Assembly (NCBI GenBank): GCA_030538075.1
Contig: JAUNUQ010000007.1
Coordinates: 1 to 64,000, forward strand
Reading direction: 5' to 3'
Origin: Tissierellia bacterium
Lineage (GTDB): Bacteria > Bacillota > Clostridia > Tissierellales > Peptoniphilaceae
Length of the DNA: 64,000 nt
The notes below the pieces were generated by a model. That model did not search any database, was not told where the DNA came from, and was given only the letters and a program-made list of their open reading frames with translations. Position 1 is the stretch's first letter. Every line of letters starts with the position of its first letter. The translations under genes were made by a program, and so were the position numbers. Of the stretch, positions 18,691 to 32,070 are shown piece after piece.

Positions 18691-18772
18691 ATCCCCTGAT
18701 CGAAAATGAACTTTCATCATCCCACGGGAGCCTACCATCTCGTTAAAGTAAATAAAATTTCTCATTACTCAG

Positions 18773-18800
18773 TTGAGCTTTGTCATTACTATGCTATAAT
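18773..18800 (+). promoter_or_regulatory. Promoter for the Cna-B surface protein
   Basis: -35 TTGAGC (18773-18778), 16-base spacer, -10 TATAAT (18795-18800). An 80-base leader leads to GAGGAGG and the ATG. Confidence 0.6.
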
Positions 18801-18881
18801 TTAGTTAGAGATTAAACTATCTACCAATGGACTTTCCCCATTGAAACCGAAGTATTGACTGTTTAAACGAGGAGGATTCTC

Positions 18882-21590
18882 ATGAAAAATACCATCAGGC
18901 GACTTAGTGGACTACTGGCATTCTGGTTCATATTGCAAACGATGCCAGCTACTGTCCTCGCCATCGGCGCTGTGCCAAATGTGCAGACGGGCAAGATCAC
19001 ATCCATTGTGAACTGGGTGGACGGACCGGAGCAAAGACCTCCCGTTCAGCTAAAACTCTATCGCAATGGATTAAATCCCAATGACGAGGCGGATAAAGTC
19101 TATAAAAAGGAGCAAGCAGCCTACGATACGGCAATGAAGGACAGAGCCGAGAAGCTCAAGAAAGGCGAAGCGGTCTCCGCTGAACCGACTAAACCAATTG
19201 CCCCTAAGTCCGATCCCCTCTTTGCCCCTGTAAATCTCCCAATTGAGGGGAAATGGGAAAATACCTGGAATAACCTTCCTCTCCAGAGTGCCGACGGCAA
19301 ACTGAAGTACGAATACAGCATTCGAGAGTCGATCCCAGCTGAGAATTATCAGACGAATATCAAGGTAGATGGGGATTCGATACAATTTATAAATACCTAC
19401 CTGGGCGAGCTGCCCCAAACCCAAGATGGGAATCTCTCCACAGCTTGTGAGCTGAAATGGTCCGCGGAAACCCTATTCGATACCCATACCCAAGACCCCG
19501 AAAAGAGCCAGACCCAACGGGTCCGCAAGGAAACCGATGGGGTCATCGAGATACAGGCGGCGACAGAAAAAGACCAGCTCCATTGGAGGATCCCCATTGC
19601 CACAGCAGCCGATGTCAAGGATGCACAGCTGATTATCAAACTACCCGAAGACAAATGGACCTACACGAAGGGCAGCGCCGTCTTTGTAAAAGCAGCAGCA
19701 GAGCTGGAAAAGCTGAATGCTCTTCCCCATTTAGCTGGCTATCAATTGCAACCTGGAGAATTTGAAGCCAAATATGAGGACAATACCCTCACCATCGAGA
19801 TCCCCTATCTCCAAGCCAAAACCGGCGTCGTCCTAGAACTCGTAGGAGCCGCGAAATCGGGAGAGACTGGAATTCAGAGTGGCGAGAGATTTAAACTGGG
19901 AGCTGAGCTGACTGGGAAATATAAATGTGTGAAAGTGAATGCAGAATGGAAGGGTGGGGAAGCTCCACGCCCAGAGCTGAGGTTCGGCTTGGAACAAAAT
20001 CGAAAACCCTACGGCGAACCCGCGGTAATCACCCATCCTGAAATGACGACCTCCTGGTCTCGTCTCCCTTGGAAATTGGATGGGGACTGGGCTGAATATC
20101 AGGTGAAGCTGGCTTCAGAGCTCTCCAGTTACAAACTAGAAGGCGAAATAGCCAGGACCCAACCACAGTCAGAAATGGCCAGTCCAGAAGAGTGGACTGC
20201 AAATTTTGTATTCGAACCGGCCTTGATCTCGGTCACCGGAAAAGTCGAATGGAAAAATGCCGACCCTGGTGCACTACCCGCGGTGTATTTCTCCCTTCAC
20301 CGTCAAGTGGAGGGGGAGGCGGCGAAGCCCGTTGAAGGCGCCCAAAACCAGCAAGTCGATACCAAGGGGGAGGCCGTCTGGAGAGATCTGCCAGAATTCG
20401 ATGCCTCTGGAAAGAAATACAACTATTCCGTCAAGGAAGTAGACGCGAATGGCGTGGACTTCACTCCCCATGGCTATACGAAAACCGAACAGGGTTTATA
20501 TGTTGTCAATACGAAAGCTGAAGATCCACAGCCACCGAAAGCACCACAGACCGCTGATTTTTCTGCAGAAGTGCTCTGGGTCGATGCCCCTGCAGAGAAG
20601 CCCTCTGTATGGTTGAAGCTATATCGCAAGACAAAGAGCACCACAGAAGAGGCCGTACCAGAGCTCTCCATCCTGCAAGCAGGAGCAGCTGGGGCAAAGG
20701 TCACCTGGGAAAATCTACCTATACAGGATGCAGAGGGCAATCCCTACAGCTACTCAGTCAAACAGGTCGATTCCAATGGCTTAGATTACACACCGGCGGG
20801 CTACGACAAGGTTGAATCTGGACTAACTGTGACCAATACGCGCAAACAAATCCCCAGCATAGATGTCACTGCGGAAAAAGTCTGGGTGAATGCACCAAAG
20901 GAAGTGCCGACGATCTGGCTGAAACTATATCGAAAGACGAAGGATACTGCGGCCACAGCCGTTCCTGGCGCCGAGCTGCTCAAGTTTGAAGATGGTACGA
21001 CGACTGCGAAGTGGACCGGACTCGATAAGACAGATGCCAATGGCGCGGAGTATATCTATGAAGCACGCGAAGTCAACGAGAAGGGCGAATCCCATACCCC
21101 CAGTGGCTATGTAAAGACCGAGAGCGGTTTAAAGGTCACAAATACCTGGAAAGGCGCAGCGGGAGAGAGCATCAAGGCGACGAAGAAGTGGTCCGGTGGG
21201 ATCACCCCCAGACCGACGATCTGGTTTAAACTGTATCGCCAGGTGTCCGGCGGCAGACTGGAAGCTGTGCCGAACACGAGTATCCTCAAATTGGAAAATG
21301 GCACAACAGAAGTGGTCTGGACGGGACTGGACAAGGCAGATGCGGACGGGAAAGTCTACACCTATTCCGTCAAAGAGGTCAACTCCAACGGCGTAGAGTT
21401 CACTCCAAAGAACTATACGAAGAAAGAAAATGGCCTCACTGTCACCAATACCTATCGCACCAGTGGCGTATTGCCTCGAACCGGTTTTGAGGATCCGACT
21501 GCACTGTATCTGGGAGCGGGAATGCTGCTCCTAGGGGCTGGGCTGCTGCTTCACAGCCGCAGGAAACCAAAGACCCCAGTGAAAAAATAA
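18882..21590 (+). CDS. Sortase-anchored surface protein with Cna-B repeats (LPRTG)
   Basis: A 902-residue adhesin-like protein. A signal peptide (1-27), a first Cna-B-like unit with a charged helical insertion (about 35-175, insertion 64-118), a larger beta domain (about 185-340) of the adhesin type and a degenerate unit (about 346-445) come first. Four clear Cna-B units follow (447-545, 558-655, 660-756, 763-859), each with WLKLYR-like, YSVKEV-like and VTNT motifs. The wall-sorting signal is LPRTG (864-868), a hydrophobic segment and a basic tail. In the last units Lys (ATKKW), Glu (VKEV) and Asn (VTNT) could form isopeptide bonds. No sortase gene is in the window. Flanked by its own promoter and terminator, it is a single-gene unit. 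Confidence 0.92.
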   Translation: MKNTIRRLSGLLAFWFILQTMPATVLAIGAVPNVQTGKITSIVNWVDGPEQRPPVQLKLYRNGLNPNDEADKVYKKEQAAYDTAMKDRAEKLKKGEAVSAEPTKPIAPKSDPLFAPVNLPIEGKWENTWNNLPLQSADGKLKYEYSIRESIPAENYQTNIKVDGDSIQFINTYLGELPQTQDGNLSTACELKWSAETLFDTHTQDPEKSQTQRVRKETDGVIEIQAATEKDQLHWRIPIATAADVKDAQLIIKLPEDKWTYTKGSAVFVKAAAELEKLNALPHLAGYQLQPGEFEAKYEDNTLTIEIPYLQAKTGVVLELVGAAKSGETGIQSGERFKLGAELTGKYKCVKVNAEWKGGEAPRPELRFGLEQNRKPYGEPAVITHPEMTTSWSRLPWKLDGDWAEYQVKLASELSSYKLEGEIARTQPQSEMASPEEWTANFVFEPALISVTGKVEWKNADPGALPAVYFSLHRQVEGEAAKPVEGAQNQQVDTKGEAVWRDLPEFDASGKKYNYSVKEVDANGVDFTPHGYTKTEQGLYVVNTKAEDPQPPKAPQTADFSAEVLWVDAPAEKPSVWLKLYRKTKSTTEEAVPELSILQAGAAGAKVTWENLPIQDAEGNPYSYSVKQVDSNGLDYTPAGYDKVESGLTVTNTRKQIPSIDVTAEKVWVNAPKEVPTIWLKLYRKTKDTAATAVPGAELLKFEDGTTTAKWTGLDKTDANGAEYIYEAREVNEKGESHTPSGYVKTESGLKVTNTWKGAAGESIKATKKWSGGITPRPTIWFKLYRQVSGGRLEAVPNTSILKLENGTTEVVWTGLDKADADGKVYTYSVKEVNSNGVEFTPKNYTKKENGLTVTNTYRTSGVLPRTGFEDPTALYLGAGMLLLGAGLLLHSRRKPKTPVKK

Positions 21591-21595
21591 TAAGA

Positions 21596-21620
21596 GCGAA
21601 GAGATATCCCTTCGCCTTTT
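21596..21620 (+). terminator. Intrinsic terminator after the Cna-B gene
   Basis: Stem GCGAAG/CTTCGC (21596-21615) followed by CTTTT. Confidence 0.65.
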
Positions 21621-21624
21621 CATG

Positions 21625-21666
21625 GAAAACTCCCAGCTTGGCCAATGCCTACTGCTGGGAGTTTTC
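21625..21666. terminator. Bidirectional hairpin between convergent genes
   Basis: Perfect 13-base inverted repeat GAAAACTCCCAGC (21625-21637) and GCTGGGAGTTTTC (21654-21666). Its arms give an A-run/T-run on both strands. It separates the plus-strand adhesin from the minus-strand phosphoesterase and touches the latter's stop codon. Confidence 0.8.
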
Positions 21667-22148
21667 TATTCCAATATGATCCGCTCGAGTTCGATTTGTT
21701 CTCCGATCTCCAAGATCGCATAGCTCTTATGCTTATCTGGATATCTGGGCAACACAGGGCTGCCCGGATTGATCACTCGCACGCCATCGACGAGCAGATC
21801 GCGAAAGGCATGGGTATGTCCATATAGGCAGACATTACAGCCCTGCTCCTTCCCATGGGCCACTAGATCCTCGACACCATGATGGACGCCAAATTGGTGT
21901 CCATGACAGATGAAAATCCGGTACTCCCCAACTCGCAGAGTCGTAAATTCCATCGGTTTTTTTTCGAAGAAATAGTCATTATTCCCCTTGATACTCAAAC
22001 CCTCTAGATGGGTCTCCTGTAGGATCTGGATGCCATCCACATAGTGGTCGCCCAAATGGATGAGATAGTCGATCTGGGGCATTTCCTTTAAGCTCTGTAC
22101 GACATCCGACGTAAATCCATGGGTATCCGATAGGACCGCTAGTCTCAT
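21666..22148 (-). CDS. YfcE/MJ0936 family metallophosphoesterase
   Basis: About 160 residues with every metal-binding motif of the calcineurin-like superfamily: SDTHG, HLGDH, KGNNDYF, CHGHQFG and YGHTH. Members hydrolyse phosphodiesters; the natural substrate is uncertain. The ATG at 22146-22148 overlaps the rdgB stop (ATGA) and has AGAGG eight bases upstream; a GTG six bases earlier is too close to that site. The rdgB-yfcE pair is common in Firmicutes. Confidence 0.92.
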   Translation of the reverse strand: MRLAVLSDTHGFTSDVVQSLKEMPQIDYLIHLGDHYVDGIQILQETHLEGLSIKGNNDYFFEKKPMEFTTLRVGEYRIFICHGHQFGVHHGVEDLVAHGKEQGCNVCLYGHTHAFRDLLVDGVRVINPGSPVLPRYPDKHKSYAILEIGEQIELERIILE

Positions 22149-22747
22149 TTGCACATCCTCTCCAATAGCTCCAAGAGGGCATCGAGAGCCCTCGCCCGAT
22201 GACTGATGCTGTTCTTTATCTGTCCATCCATTTCGGCAAAGGTCTTGTCATAATCCTTCGGGATGAACACGGGATCGAAGCCAAAGCCCCTCTCACCACG
22301 CTCCTCCTCTGAGATCATCCCCTCGCAGACTCCCTCGGCTAAGTGGAGGATGCCCATCTCGTCTATGATTACGATGCAGGTGACAAAGCGAGCCGACCGC
22401 TCCTCTAGGGGCAGATCTTTCAGCGCATTCAATAGCTTTCTGCGATTGTCTTGGTAGCTGCAATTCTCTCCTGCGTATCTTGCAGTGTGAACACCAGGTG
22501 CTCCGTCTAAAGCATCCACATAGAGCCCCGTATCATCTGCCAATACGATGGCCTCTGGCGCCTTTTCCTTGATGGATCGAGCCTTGATCTCTGCATTTCC
22601 CTCAAGGGTCTGTGCGTCCTCTACTACTTCAATATAGGACATGCCCGCCTGCGCCTTTGACAGCACAGCAATCGGTAGGTCCTTTAGGATCTCCCGAATC
22701 TCATGGACTTTGTCCTGATTGTCCGTCGCTAGAATCAATGTCTTCAC
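22145..22747 (-). CDS. rdgB: XTP/dITP diphosphohydrolase (non-canonical purine NTPase)
   Basis: A 200-residue Ham1/RdgB house-cleaning enzyme that removes ITP and XTP from the nucleotide pool. It begins with LILATDNQDKVHEIREIL, followed by VLADDTGLYVDALDGAPGVHTARYAGE, GFGFDPVFIP and SHRARAL, all typical active-site segments. Both ends overlap neighbours by four bases. Confidence 0.96.
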   Translation of the reverse strand: MKTLILATDNQDKVHEIREILKDLPIAVLSKAQAGMSYIEVVEDAQTLEGNAEIKARSIKEKAPEAIVLADDTGLYVDALDGAPGVHTARYAGENCSYQDNRRKLLNALKDLPLEERSARFVTCIVIIDEMGILHLAEGVCEGMISEEERGERGFGFDPVFIPKDYDKTFAEMDGQIKNSISHRARALDALLELLERMCK

Positions 22748-23274
22748 GAGTTTTTCACCCCACGAAAATATCCGCCATTGATCGGATCTATGGCAGAGGT
22801 CATCAAAAAGGCCTTCTTGTCGTGCTGATCGATGATTCGCTTCAGTTTTTTAAAGTCCTTTCGCTTGATGATGATGATCAGATAGTCTCGCATCCGAGTC
22901 CTGCCCTGACCTTCGATGACTGTGACTCCAAAACCATTGTCTCGGATCTCCTTAATTACATCATCATTGTCCGTATCGCTCAAGACGACATTGACCGCCA
23001 ATTCACCTAAGGCCAATTTCTCTTCCAGGACCAATCCCACGAAGTTCCCTGCGGAGAAACCCAATCCATAGAAGATGATCTTGAAGGGATCATTTAGATC
23101 CGATACGATCTTACCTAATACGACGACATAGACGATGGCCTCTACGAAGCCGATTAGCATGACCGGGAGCTTCCTCCCCTGGACGACGAAAATCGTCCGG
23201 ATGGTGGTCAGGCTGACGTCGCAGATTCTGGCAAAGAAAATCAGTAGATAAATAATAATATTTCCAAATTCCAA
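22744..23274 (-). CDS. DUF2179/UPF0316 membrane protein (copy 1)
   Basis: A 176-residue protein: three N-terminal membrane helices of the UPF0316 type (FARICDVSLTTIRTIFVVQGRKLPVMLIGFVEA), then a soluble DUF2179 domain (IKEIRDNGFGVTVIEGQGR...RDYLIIIIKRKDFKKL). The domain is related to small-molecule-binding regulators, but no function is assigned. It stands directly upstream of rdgB and next to a paralogue (23286-23810) of the same layout. Confidence 0.85.
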   Translation of the reverse strand: MEFGNIIIYLLIFFARICDVSLTTIRTIFVVQGRKLPVMLIGFVEAIVYVVVLGKIVSDLNDPFKIIFYGLGFSAGNFVGLVLEEKLALGELAVNVVLSDTDNDDVIKEIRDNGFGVTVIEGQGRTRMRDYLIIIIKRKDFKKLKRIIDQHDKKAFLMTSAIDPINGGYFRGVKNS

Positions 23275-23285
23275 CTCTAATCCTC

Positions 23286-23810
23286 CTAACCCTTCATACT
23301 CAGCCGTTTCATCGTGCCGCCATTCGCATAGACGGAGGCGACGGACACGAAGGCCTTTGGTTCTCGACTGGTGATCAGCCTTCGGAAGGTGATTAAATCC
23401 TTGCGGTGCAATGAGACGACGAGGACATCTCGAATGCCCCTCTTCCCCTCCCCTTGCAGCACTGTCACACCCAGTCCCGAATCCCGAATCTCTTTGATCA
23501 ATTCTTCGTTGTCAATACTCGGCAACATCACCGTTGCAACCAGCTCTCCCAATCCGATTTTCTGCTCCAGCATCACAGCCAGAACCCCTCCCAGGGCATA
23601 TCCCCCTGCATAGATTCCCAATATGACCGGATTTTCTAAATCACTCATGATCTGCATGACGATGACGACGAAGATCGTCGCCTCAAAGAAACCGAAAAAG
23701 GAAGAAAGGAGCTTTCTTCCTTGGAGTGAATAGATCATGCGAAAGGAGACGATCATGGAGCTGATGACCCTTATGACAAAAATGGCGATGAGCAATTTCC
23801 AATTCAGCAT
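23286..23810 (-). CDS. DUF2179/UPF0316 membrane protein (copy 2)
   Basis: About 174 residues with the same plan as its neighbour: three helices (VIRVISSMIVSFRMIYSLQGRKLLSSFFGFFEA), then IKEIRDSGLGVTVLQGEGKRGIRDVLVVSLHRKDL. The ATG at 23808-23810 follows AAAGGATAGAT, directly after the gatB stop. Several segments match copy 1 closely, so a tandem duplication with divergence is likely. The two may act as a hetero-oligomer. Confidence 0.84.
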   Translation of the reverse strand: MLNWKLLIAIFVIRVISSMIVSFRMIYSLQGRKLLSSFFGFFEATIFVVIVMQIMSDLENPVILGIYAGGYALGGVLAVMLEQKIGLGELVATVMLPSIDNEELIKEIRDSGLGVTVLQGEGKRGIRDVLVVSLHRKDLITFRRLITSREPKAFVSVASVYANGGTMKRLSMKG

Positions 23811-23812
23811 AT

Positions 23813-25240
23813 CTATCCTTTCATTTTTTCGAGTAGCAATTCGTTGAACCGCTGGGGATTTCCCTTTCCACGGCTGGCCTTCATACACTGCCCTACTAGG
23901 AAGCCCAGGGCTCTGTCCTTTCCATTTCTGAAATCGACAACAGATTGCTCATTTTGAGCCAATACCTCATCCACGATCGTCGCCAAGGCATCTGTATCCT
24001 GGATTTGGATCAATCCCCTCTCCTGGATCAGCCCTTCGATATCCGCTTCTTGGGCGAAGACCTCACGTAAGAGCTTTTTCGCGGTGTTCTGATTGATCTT
24101 CTGATCCTTGACATAGTTGATGAGGACGGCGAGGGTCTTGGGTGCCAACACCATATCCGCTGCATCCAGCTCCTCTTCGTTGAGACGGCGCAGGACATCT
24201 CCCATCACCCAGTTGGCCGAGAGTTTCGGCTCTCCTGTCGACCCGCTGACCTCTTCGAAGAAATCGGAAAGGGCTTGGTTCTTCGATAGCACATTTGCGT
24301 CGTATTCATCCAATCCGTATTCCCGTTGAAACCGAGATGCCTTCTCCTGGGGCAGCTCTGGGAGCTCCCCTCTTAAGGCCTCAACCCAAGCCTCGTCTAT
24401 ATAGAGTACGGGCAGATCCCCTTCAGCAGAATAGCGGTAGTCTGCTCCCTGCTCTTTAAAGCGCATCCGCTGGGTCGTTCCCGTCAGATCATCCCATCTT
24501 CTGGTCTCTTTTCGGGACTCCCCATTGGACTCCAGAAGCTCACGGTGACGTTTCTCTTCATATTCGATGGCCTTTCCCACTGCCTTGAAAGAGTTCATAT
24601 TCTTGATCTCTGAGATGGCGGTTTTGATCCCTCGCTCCGAATCGACCACGTTGATATTCACATCGCATCGCAGGGATCCCTCTTCCATCTTGACATCGGA
24701 GACGCCGATGTGTTTGAGGGTCTCCCGCAGATTGGATAGGAAGAGTTGCGCCTCTTCAGCCGTCGTCATATCCGGATAGGTGACGACCTCGATTAATGGA
24801 ACTCCACTGCGGTCATAGTCCATCAGAGTGTGTCCATCTTCGGTGTGTATGGATTTTCCCGTGTCCTCTTCGATATGGATTCTCTGGATCCCGATTCGCT
24901 TGGTATACTCCTTGGTATTGACTTCGATATAGCCATCGTAGCAGAGGGGGTCCCCATCTTGCGAGATCTGATAGCCCTTGACCAGGTCGGGATAGAAGTA
25001 TTTCTTACGATCCATCCGCACCTCACGCTCGATGCCGCAATTGAAGGCGAGACCCGCCTTGATGGCGTATTCCACGGCTTTTTTGTTCATCGTCGGGAGA
25101 GTCCCGGGATAGCCCAGGCAAATCTCACAGACATGGGTATTCGGAGGAGCGCCGAAGACATTTTTACAGCCACAGAACATCTTTGTCTGTGTGGATAGCT
25201 CCACATGTATTTCCAATCCGATTAGTGTTTTTATGCTCAT
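23813..25240 (-). CDS. gatB: Asp/Glu-tRNA(Asn/Gln) amidotransferase subunit B
   Basis: A 475-residue subunit that binds mischarged tRNA and activates the side chain with ATP. It starts IGLEIHVELSTQTKMFCGCKN and shows the zinc Cys set (CGCKN... HVCEICLG), YPDLVKGYQISQ and the C-terminal tail domain (about 330-475) with NWVMGDV. It overlaps gatA by four bases and belongs to gatC-gatA-gatB. Presence of GatCAB implies that Gln-tRNA, Asn-tRNA or both are made by transamidation. Confidence 0.98.
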   Translation of the reverse strand: MSIKTLIGLEIHVELSTQTKMFCGCKNVFGAPPNTHVCEICLGYPGTLPTMNKKAVEYAIKAGLAFNCGIEREVRMDRKKYFYPDLVKGYQISQDGDPLCYDGYIEVNTKEYTKRIGIQRIHIEEDTGKSIHTEDGHTLMDYDRSGVPLIEVVTYPDMTTAEEAQLFLSNLRETLKHIGVSDVKMEEGSLRCDVNINVVDSERGIKTAISEIKNMNSFKAVGKAIEYEEKRHRELLESNGESRKETRRWDDLTGTTQRMRFKEQGADYRYSAEGDLPVLYIDEAWVEALRGELPELPQEKASRFQREYGLDEYDANVLSKNQALSDFFEEVSGSTGEPKLSANWVMGDVLRRLNEEELDAADMVLAPKTLAVLINYVKDQKINQNTAKKLLREVFAQEADIEGLIQERGLIQIQDTDALATIVDEVLAQNEQSVVDFRNGKDRALGFLVGQCMKASRGKGNPQRFNELLLEKMKG

Positions 25241-26643
25241 TTGATCCCCCTGTAAAATGCATCTGCAAAGCTGAGGAGTCTGCCATCATCCATTCGATCT
25301 GCCATGATCTGCACCGATCCGCCGATGCCCTCATTCATGGGCACGGAGATGGCGCATCGTCCCGTCAGATTGGCCAGCACGTGGAAGTCCCCACTACTGA
25401 GGGTAGACAGGGTGTCCGCATCTAGGCCGAGGGGATAGGGCAGCCGGACTGCCGAGGGCGTCATCAAAAAATCCAGTTCTGTAAAGAGCTGTTGCACCCA
25501 TCTGCGAATCTTCTCACGAACCTTTAGCGCTTTTCTGTAGAGTTCCACTTCGTACTCAGAGCCCAGATAGAACATGCCCACGGCAATGCGCCTCTGGGTT
25601 TCCTCTCTGAAACCCTCTGCTCTGGTCTTTTCGTAGAGCTCATCTAGACCCTCGTAGTCCTCGCATTGGTAGCCGTATCGAAGACCATCGTATTTCGACA
25701 TATTCGAACCCACTTCTGCTGTACAGACCACGCTATATGTGGGCGATAAATAGCGGTACAGATCCATTTCCACTTCGATGAGCTGAACGCCCAGTTCTCT
25801 TAGCCGCTCAATTGCCCGCTCGTAGTCCTTCACTACCACTGGATCACAGTGATATCCACTCAGGTCCTTCAGGATGCCCACTTTTATCTTTGAGGGATCC
25901 AGCTCCCCAAGGTTGAATGTCAGCTGGTTGATGGGCACAGAGGTGGCGTCCTTTGGATCATTTCCCCCTATGATTTGAAATACCTTTGTAATATCTACCA
26001 CACTATTGGCCAGGATGCCCACTTGGTCCAATGTATTGGACATGGAGGCAACCCCATGACGTGAGATCATTCCATAGCTGGGTAAAAAACCTAGCAAGCT
26101 GCAATAGCTGGCGGGTTGGCGTACACTGCCCCCCGTATCCGAGCCGATGGAAACCACGGATTCCCCCAATTTGAGGGATACAGCCGCTCCTGAGGAGCTC
26201 CCACCAGGTACGAGGGTGGGATCCAATGGGTTTTTAGACGGCCCAAAATAGGAAGTCTCTGAGGACCCTCCCATGGCGAATTCGTCCATATTGGTCTTCC
26301 CGATCAACACGGCATCCTCTGCCAATGCCCTCTCCACAACGGTGGCTTGAAAAGGCGGTACAAAATGCTCTAGCATCTTGGAGGCGCAGGTGGTTCGAAT
26401 TCCCTCGGTCATTATATTGTCTTTGAAGGAGATGGGCACGCCGAAGAGGCTGCCTAGTTCCTCGCCTCTGGATAGCTTTTGATCCAGCTGCCTTGCCCTC
26501 TCAAGGGCTCCTTCTGTGTTTATCGTGATATATGCATTATAGTCTCTATTCTGTTCGATCCGCTCTAGCACTTCGCCGATAAAAGTCTCTACACTTTTTT
26601 CGCCGCGGATCAACATCTCTCTTACTTCGTCAATTCCTCTCAT
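25237..26643 (-). CDS. gatA: Asp/Glu-tRNA(Asn/Gln) amidotransferase subunit A
   Basis: A 468-residue amidase-signature glutaminase of the GatCAB complex. The Ser-cisSer-Lys triad is visible: Lys 74 (SFKDN), Ser 149 in GGSSSG and the nucleophile Ser 173 in DTGGSVRQPA. Ammonia released from Gln is channelled to GatB. Length fits the family. It lies eight bases after gatC. Confidence 0.98.
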   Translation of the reverse strand: MRGIDEVREMLIRGEKSVETFIGEVLERIEQNRDYNAYITINTEGALERARQLDQKLSRGEELGSLFGVPISFKDNIMTEGIRTTCASKMLEHFVPPFQATVVERALAEDAVLIGKTNMDEFAMGGSSETSYFGPSKNPLDPTLVPGGSSSGAAVSLKLGESVVSIGSDTGGSVRQPASYCSLLGFLPSYGMISRHGVASMSNTLDQVGILANSVVDITKVFQIIGGNDPKDATSVPINQLTFNLGELDPSKIKVGILKDLSGYHCDPVVVKDYERAIERLRELGVQLIEVEMDLYRYLSPTYSVVCTAEVGSNMSKYDGLRYGYQCEDYEGLDELYEKTRAEGFREETQRRIAVGMFYLGSEYEVELYRKALKVREKIRRWVQQLFTELDFLMTPSAVRLPYPLGLDADTLSTLSSGDFHVLANLTGRCAISVPMNEGIGGSVQIMADRMDDGRLLSFADAFYRGIK

Positions 26644-26651
26644 GGCTCCCC

Positions 26652-26936
26652 CTAATCCAATACCTTTTGGAGCTTAAAATAGCCGTACTCCCGCTTAGCT
26701 GCCCTCTCTAGGACTACATCTCGGTCCAGTCCTTCCACCGGTACATCCTCCCGAAGGACCATCCGATTTTCAGTATTGCGCTCCATGGGCTCCAGATCTT
26801 GTGTGTCCACTTCCATCAATACTCTGTTGAATTCGATCAGTGCATCGAATTTCCGTGCTAATTCCTCGGCTTGGCTAATGTCCAAAGCGATATGGGCTGC
26901 CTTGTAAATATCTACGATCTGCTCTTTTGTTATCAT
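26652..26936 (-). CDS. gatC: Asp/Glu-tRNA(Asn/Gln) amidotransferase subunit C
   Basis: A 94-residue subunit that wraps around GatA and GatB to stabilise the complex. The N-terminal helices (ALDISQAEELARKFDALIEFNRVLMEVDTQDLEP) and the LREDVP segment are typical. Start ATG has GGGAG eight bases upstream. It is first in gatCAB. Confidence 0.95.
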   Translation of the reverse strand: MITKEQIVDIYKAAHIALDISQAEELARKFDALIEFNRVLMEVDTQDLEPMERNTENRMVLREDVPVEGLDRDVVLERAAKREYGYFKLQKVLD

Positions 26937-27032
26937 CTGATCACTCCCGTTTCCTAACCTATCTAATAATGCTCAAAACCTCAAGTTCTTATAACGAAAT
27001 AAGTATATCATAAACTCGTTCAACTACCTAGA

Positions 27033-27071
27033 GGAGCACCCCCTCCTCATAAAAAAAGTCGTGGGTGCTCC
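27033..27071. repeat. Inverted repeat after ligA
   Basis: Nine-base arms GGAGCACCC (27033-27041) and GGGTGCTCC (27063-27071). On the minus strand an alternative smaller stem GAGGAG/CTCCTC uses part of the same bases. The T-run is in the loop and not after the stem, so its value as a terminator for pcrA-ligA is uncertain. Confidence 0.55.
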
Positions 27072-27076
27072 ATTCT

Positions 27077-31275
<4,199 letters not shown>

Positions 31276-31509
31276 AATAGTTCTCCTTACCCTCTGGCAT
31301 CCATTTCTGTGCCATTTTGAACTAGGACCTGAAAATGGATGATCTGATATTATTGGTCTATCGATTTTCAAAAATTCTTCAATGATCTGATTGGTCCCCC
31401 AGGTTTTGGACCGCAATATTCCATGACCTCCACCCTTAATCACCGCCAATTGAGAACCGGCGATGGCAGGTGCCTCCTTAGGCTATGCTCCACCCGCATC
31501 AAACCATCG

Positions 31510-32049
31510 TTATTGAAATCTACCTGCCCACTCTAAAAAGGCATCGATGACCTTACCCATATACTTTTCACTTTTACTGTCGATGAAATTTCCATTTTCA
31601 TCAAAGGAATTCTGCACTTCTGGTAATTGGACATGGTTTCCAGGCAAGCAGAGGGCAGCCACGCCCGGGGCATTTAGGATATTTCGCAGATCCAACTGAC
31701 ATCTCGCAGTGCCCACATTTCCCGTGGAGGCACCGACGATAAAACAGGGTTTATTCGCCAATGGGCGGTGCACCCTAGAACACCAATCGATGGCGTTTTT
31801 TAAACCACCGGGGATGGAATGGTTGTACTCTGGGGTCACGAAGAGTACCCCTTCTGCCCGATCCACTTTCTCCTTAAAATCCAAGACGATCTGTGGTGGC
31901 TTCTCTTCCATATCTTCGCTGAAAATCGGCAAGTCGATGCCGACGATCTCCAACTCCAACTTGTCTTGAAATCGCTCTTGGATGAATTTCGCGACCTTGT
32001 AATTCCACGATTCCTGTCTTAAACTGCCAACAATTGCCAATACTTTCAT
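31510..32049 (-). CDS. NADPH-dependent FMN reductase family protein
   Basis: About 179 residues with a flavodoxin-like fold: the phosphate-binding GSLRQESWNYKVAKFI at the N-terminus and TPEYNHSIPGGLKNAIDWCSR around residues 75-95, which contacts the flavin. Members reduce FMN, quinones, azo dyes or metals; the substrate cannot be told. Two ATG codons are adjacent; the second gives better spacing from GAGGAG. It is the last of a UPF0340-ScdA-like-reductase run. Confidence 0.9.
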   Translation of the reverse strand: MKVLAIVGSLRQESWNYKVAKFIQERFQDKLELEIVGIDLPIFSEDMEEKPPQIVLDFKEKVDRAEGVLFVTPEYNHSIPGGLKNAIDWCSRVHRPLANKPCFIVGASTGNVGTARCQLDLRNILNAPGVAALCLPGNHVQLPEVQNSFDENGNFIDSKSEKYMGKVIDAFLEWAGRFQ

Positions 32050-32070
32050 CATAATCTCCTCATCTTCTCA

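Noticed and set aside
20560..21450. A tandem DNA repeat array
   Set aside because: The periodicity of roughly 300 bases reflects related Cna-B protein units and the DNA identity is low.
27033..27071. A standard intrinsic terminator for pcrA-ligA
   Set aside because: The T-run lies in the loop and not after the stem, so it was recorded only as an inverted repeat.
31276..31449. N-terminal extension of pcrA or a small gene
   Set aside because: The translation has no helicase homology and the TTG at 31275 has a good ribosome binding site. No terminator or clear promoter was identified in 31276-31509.
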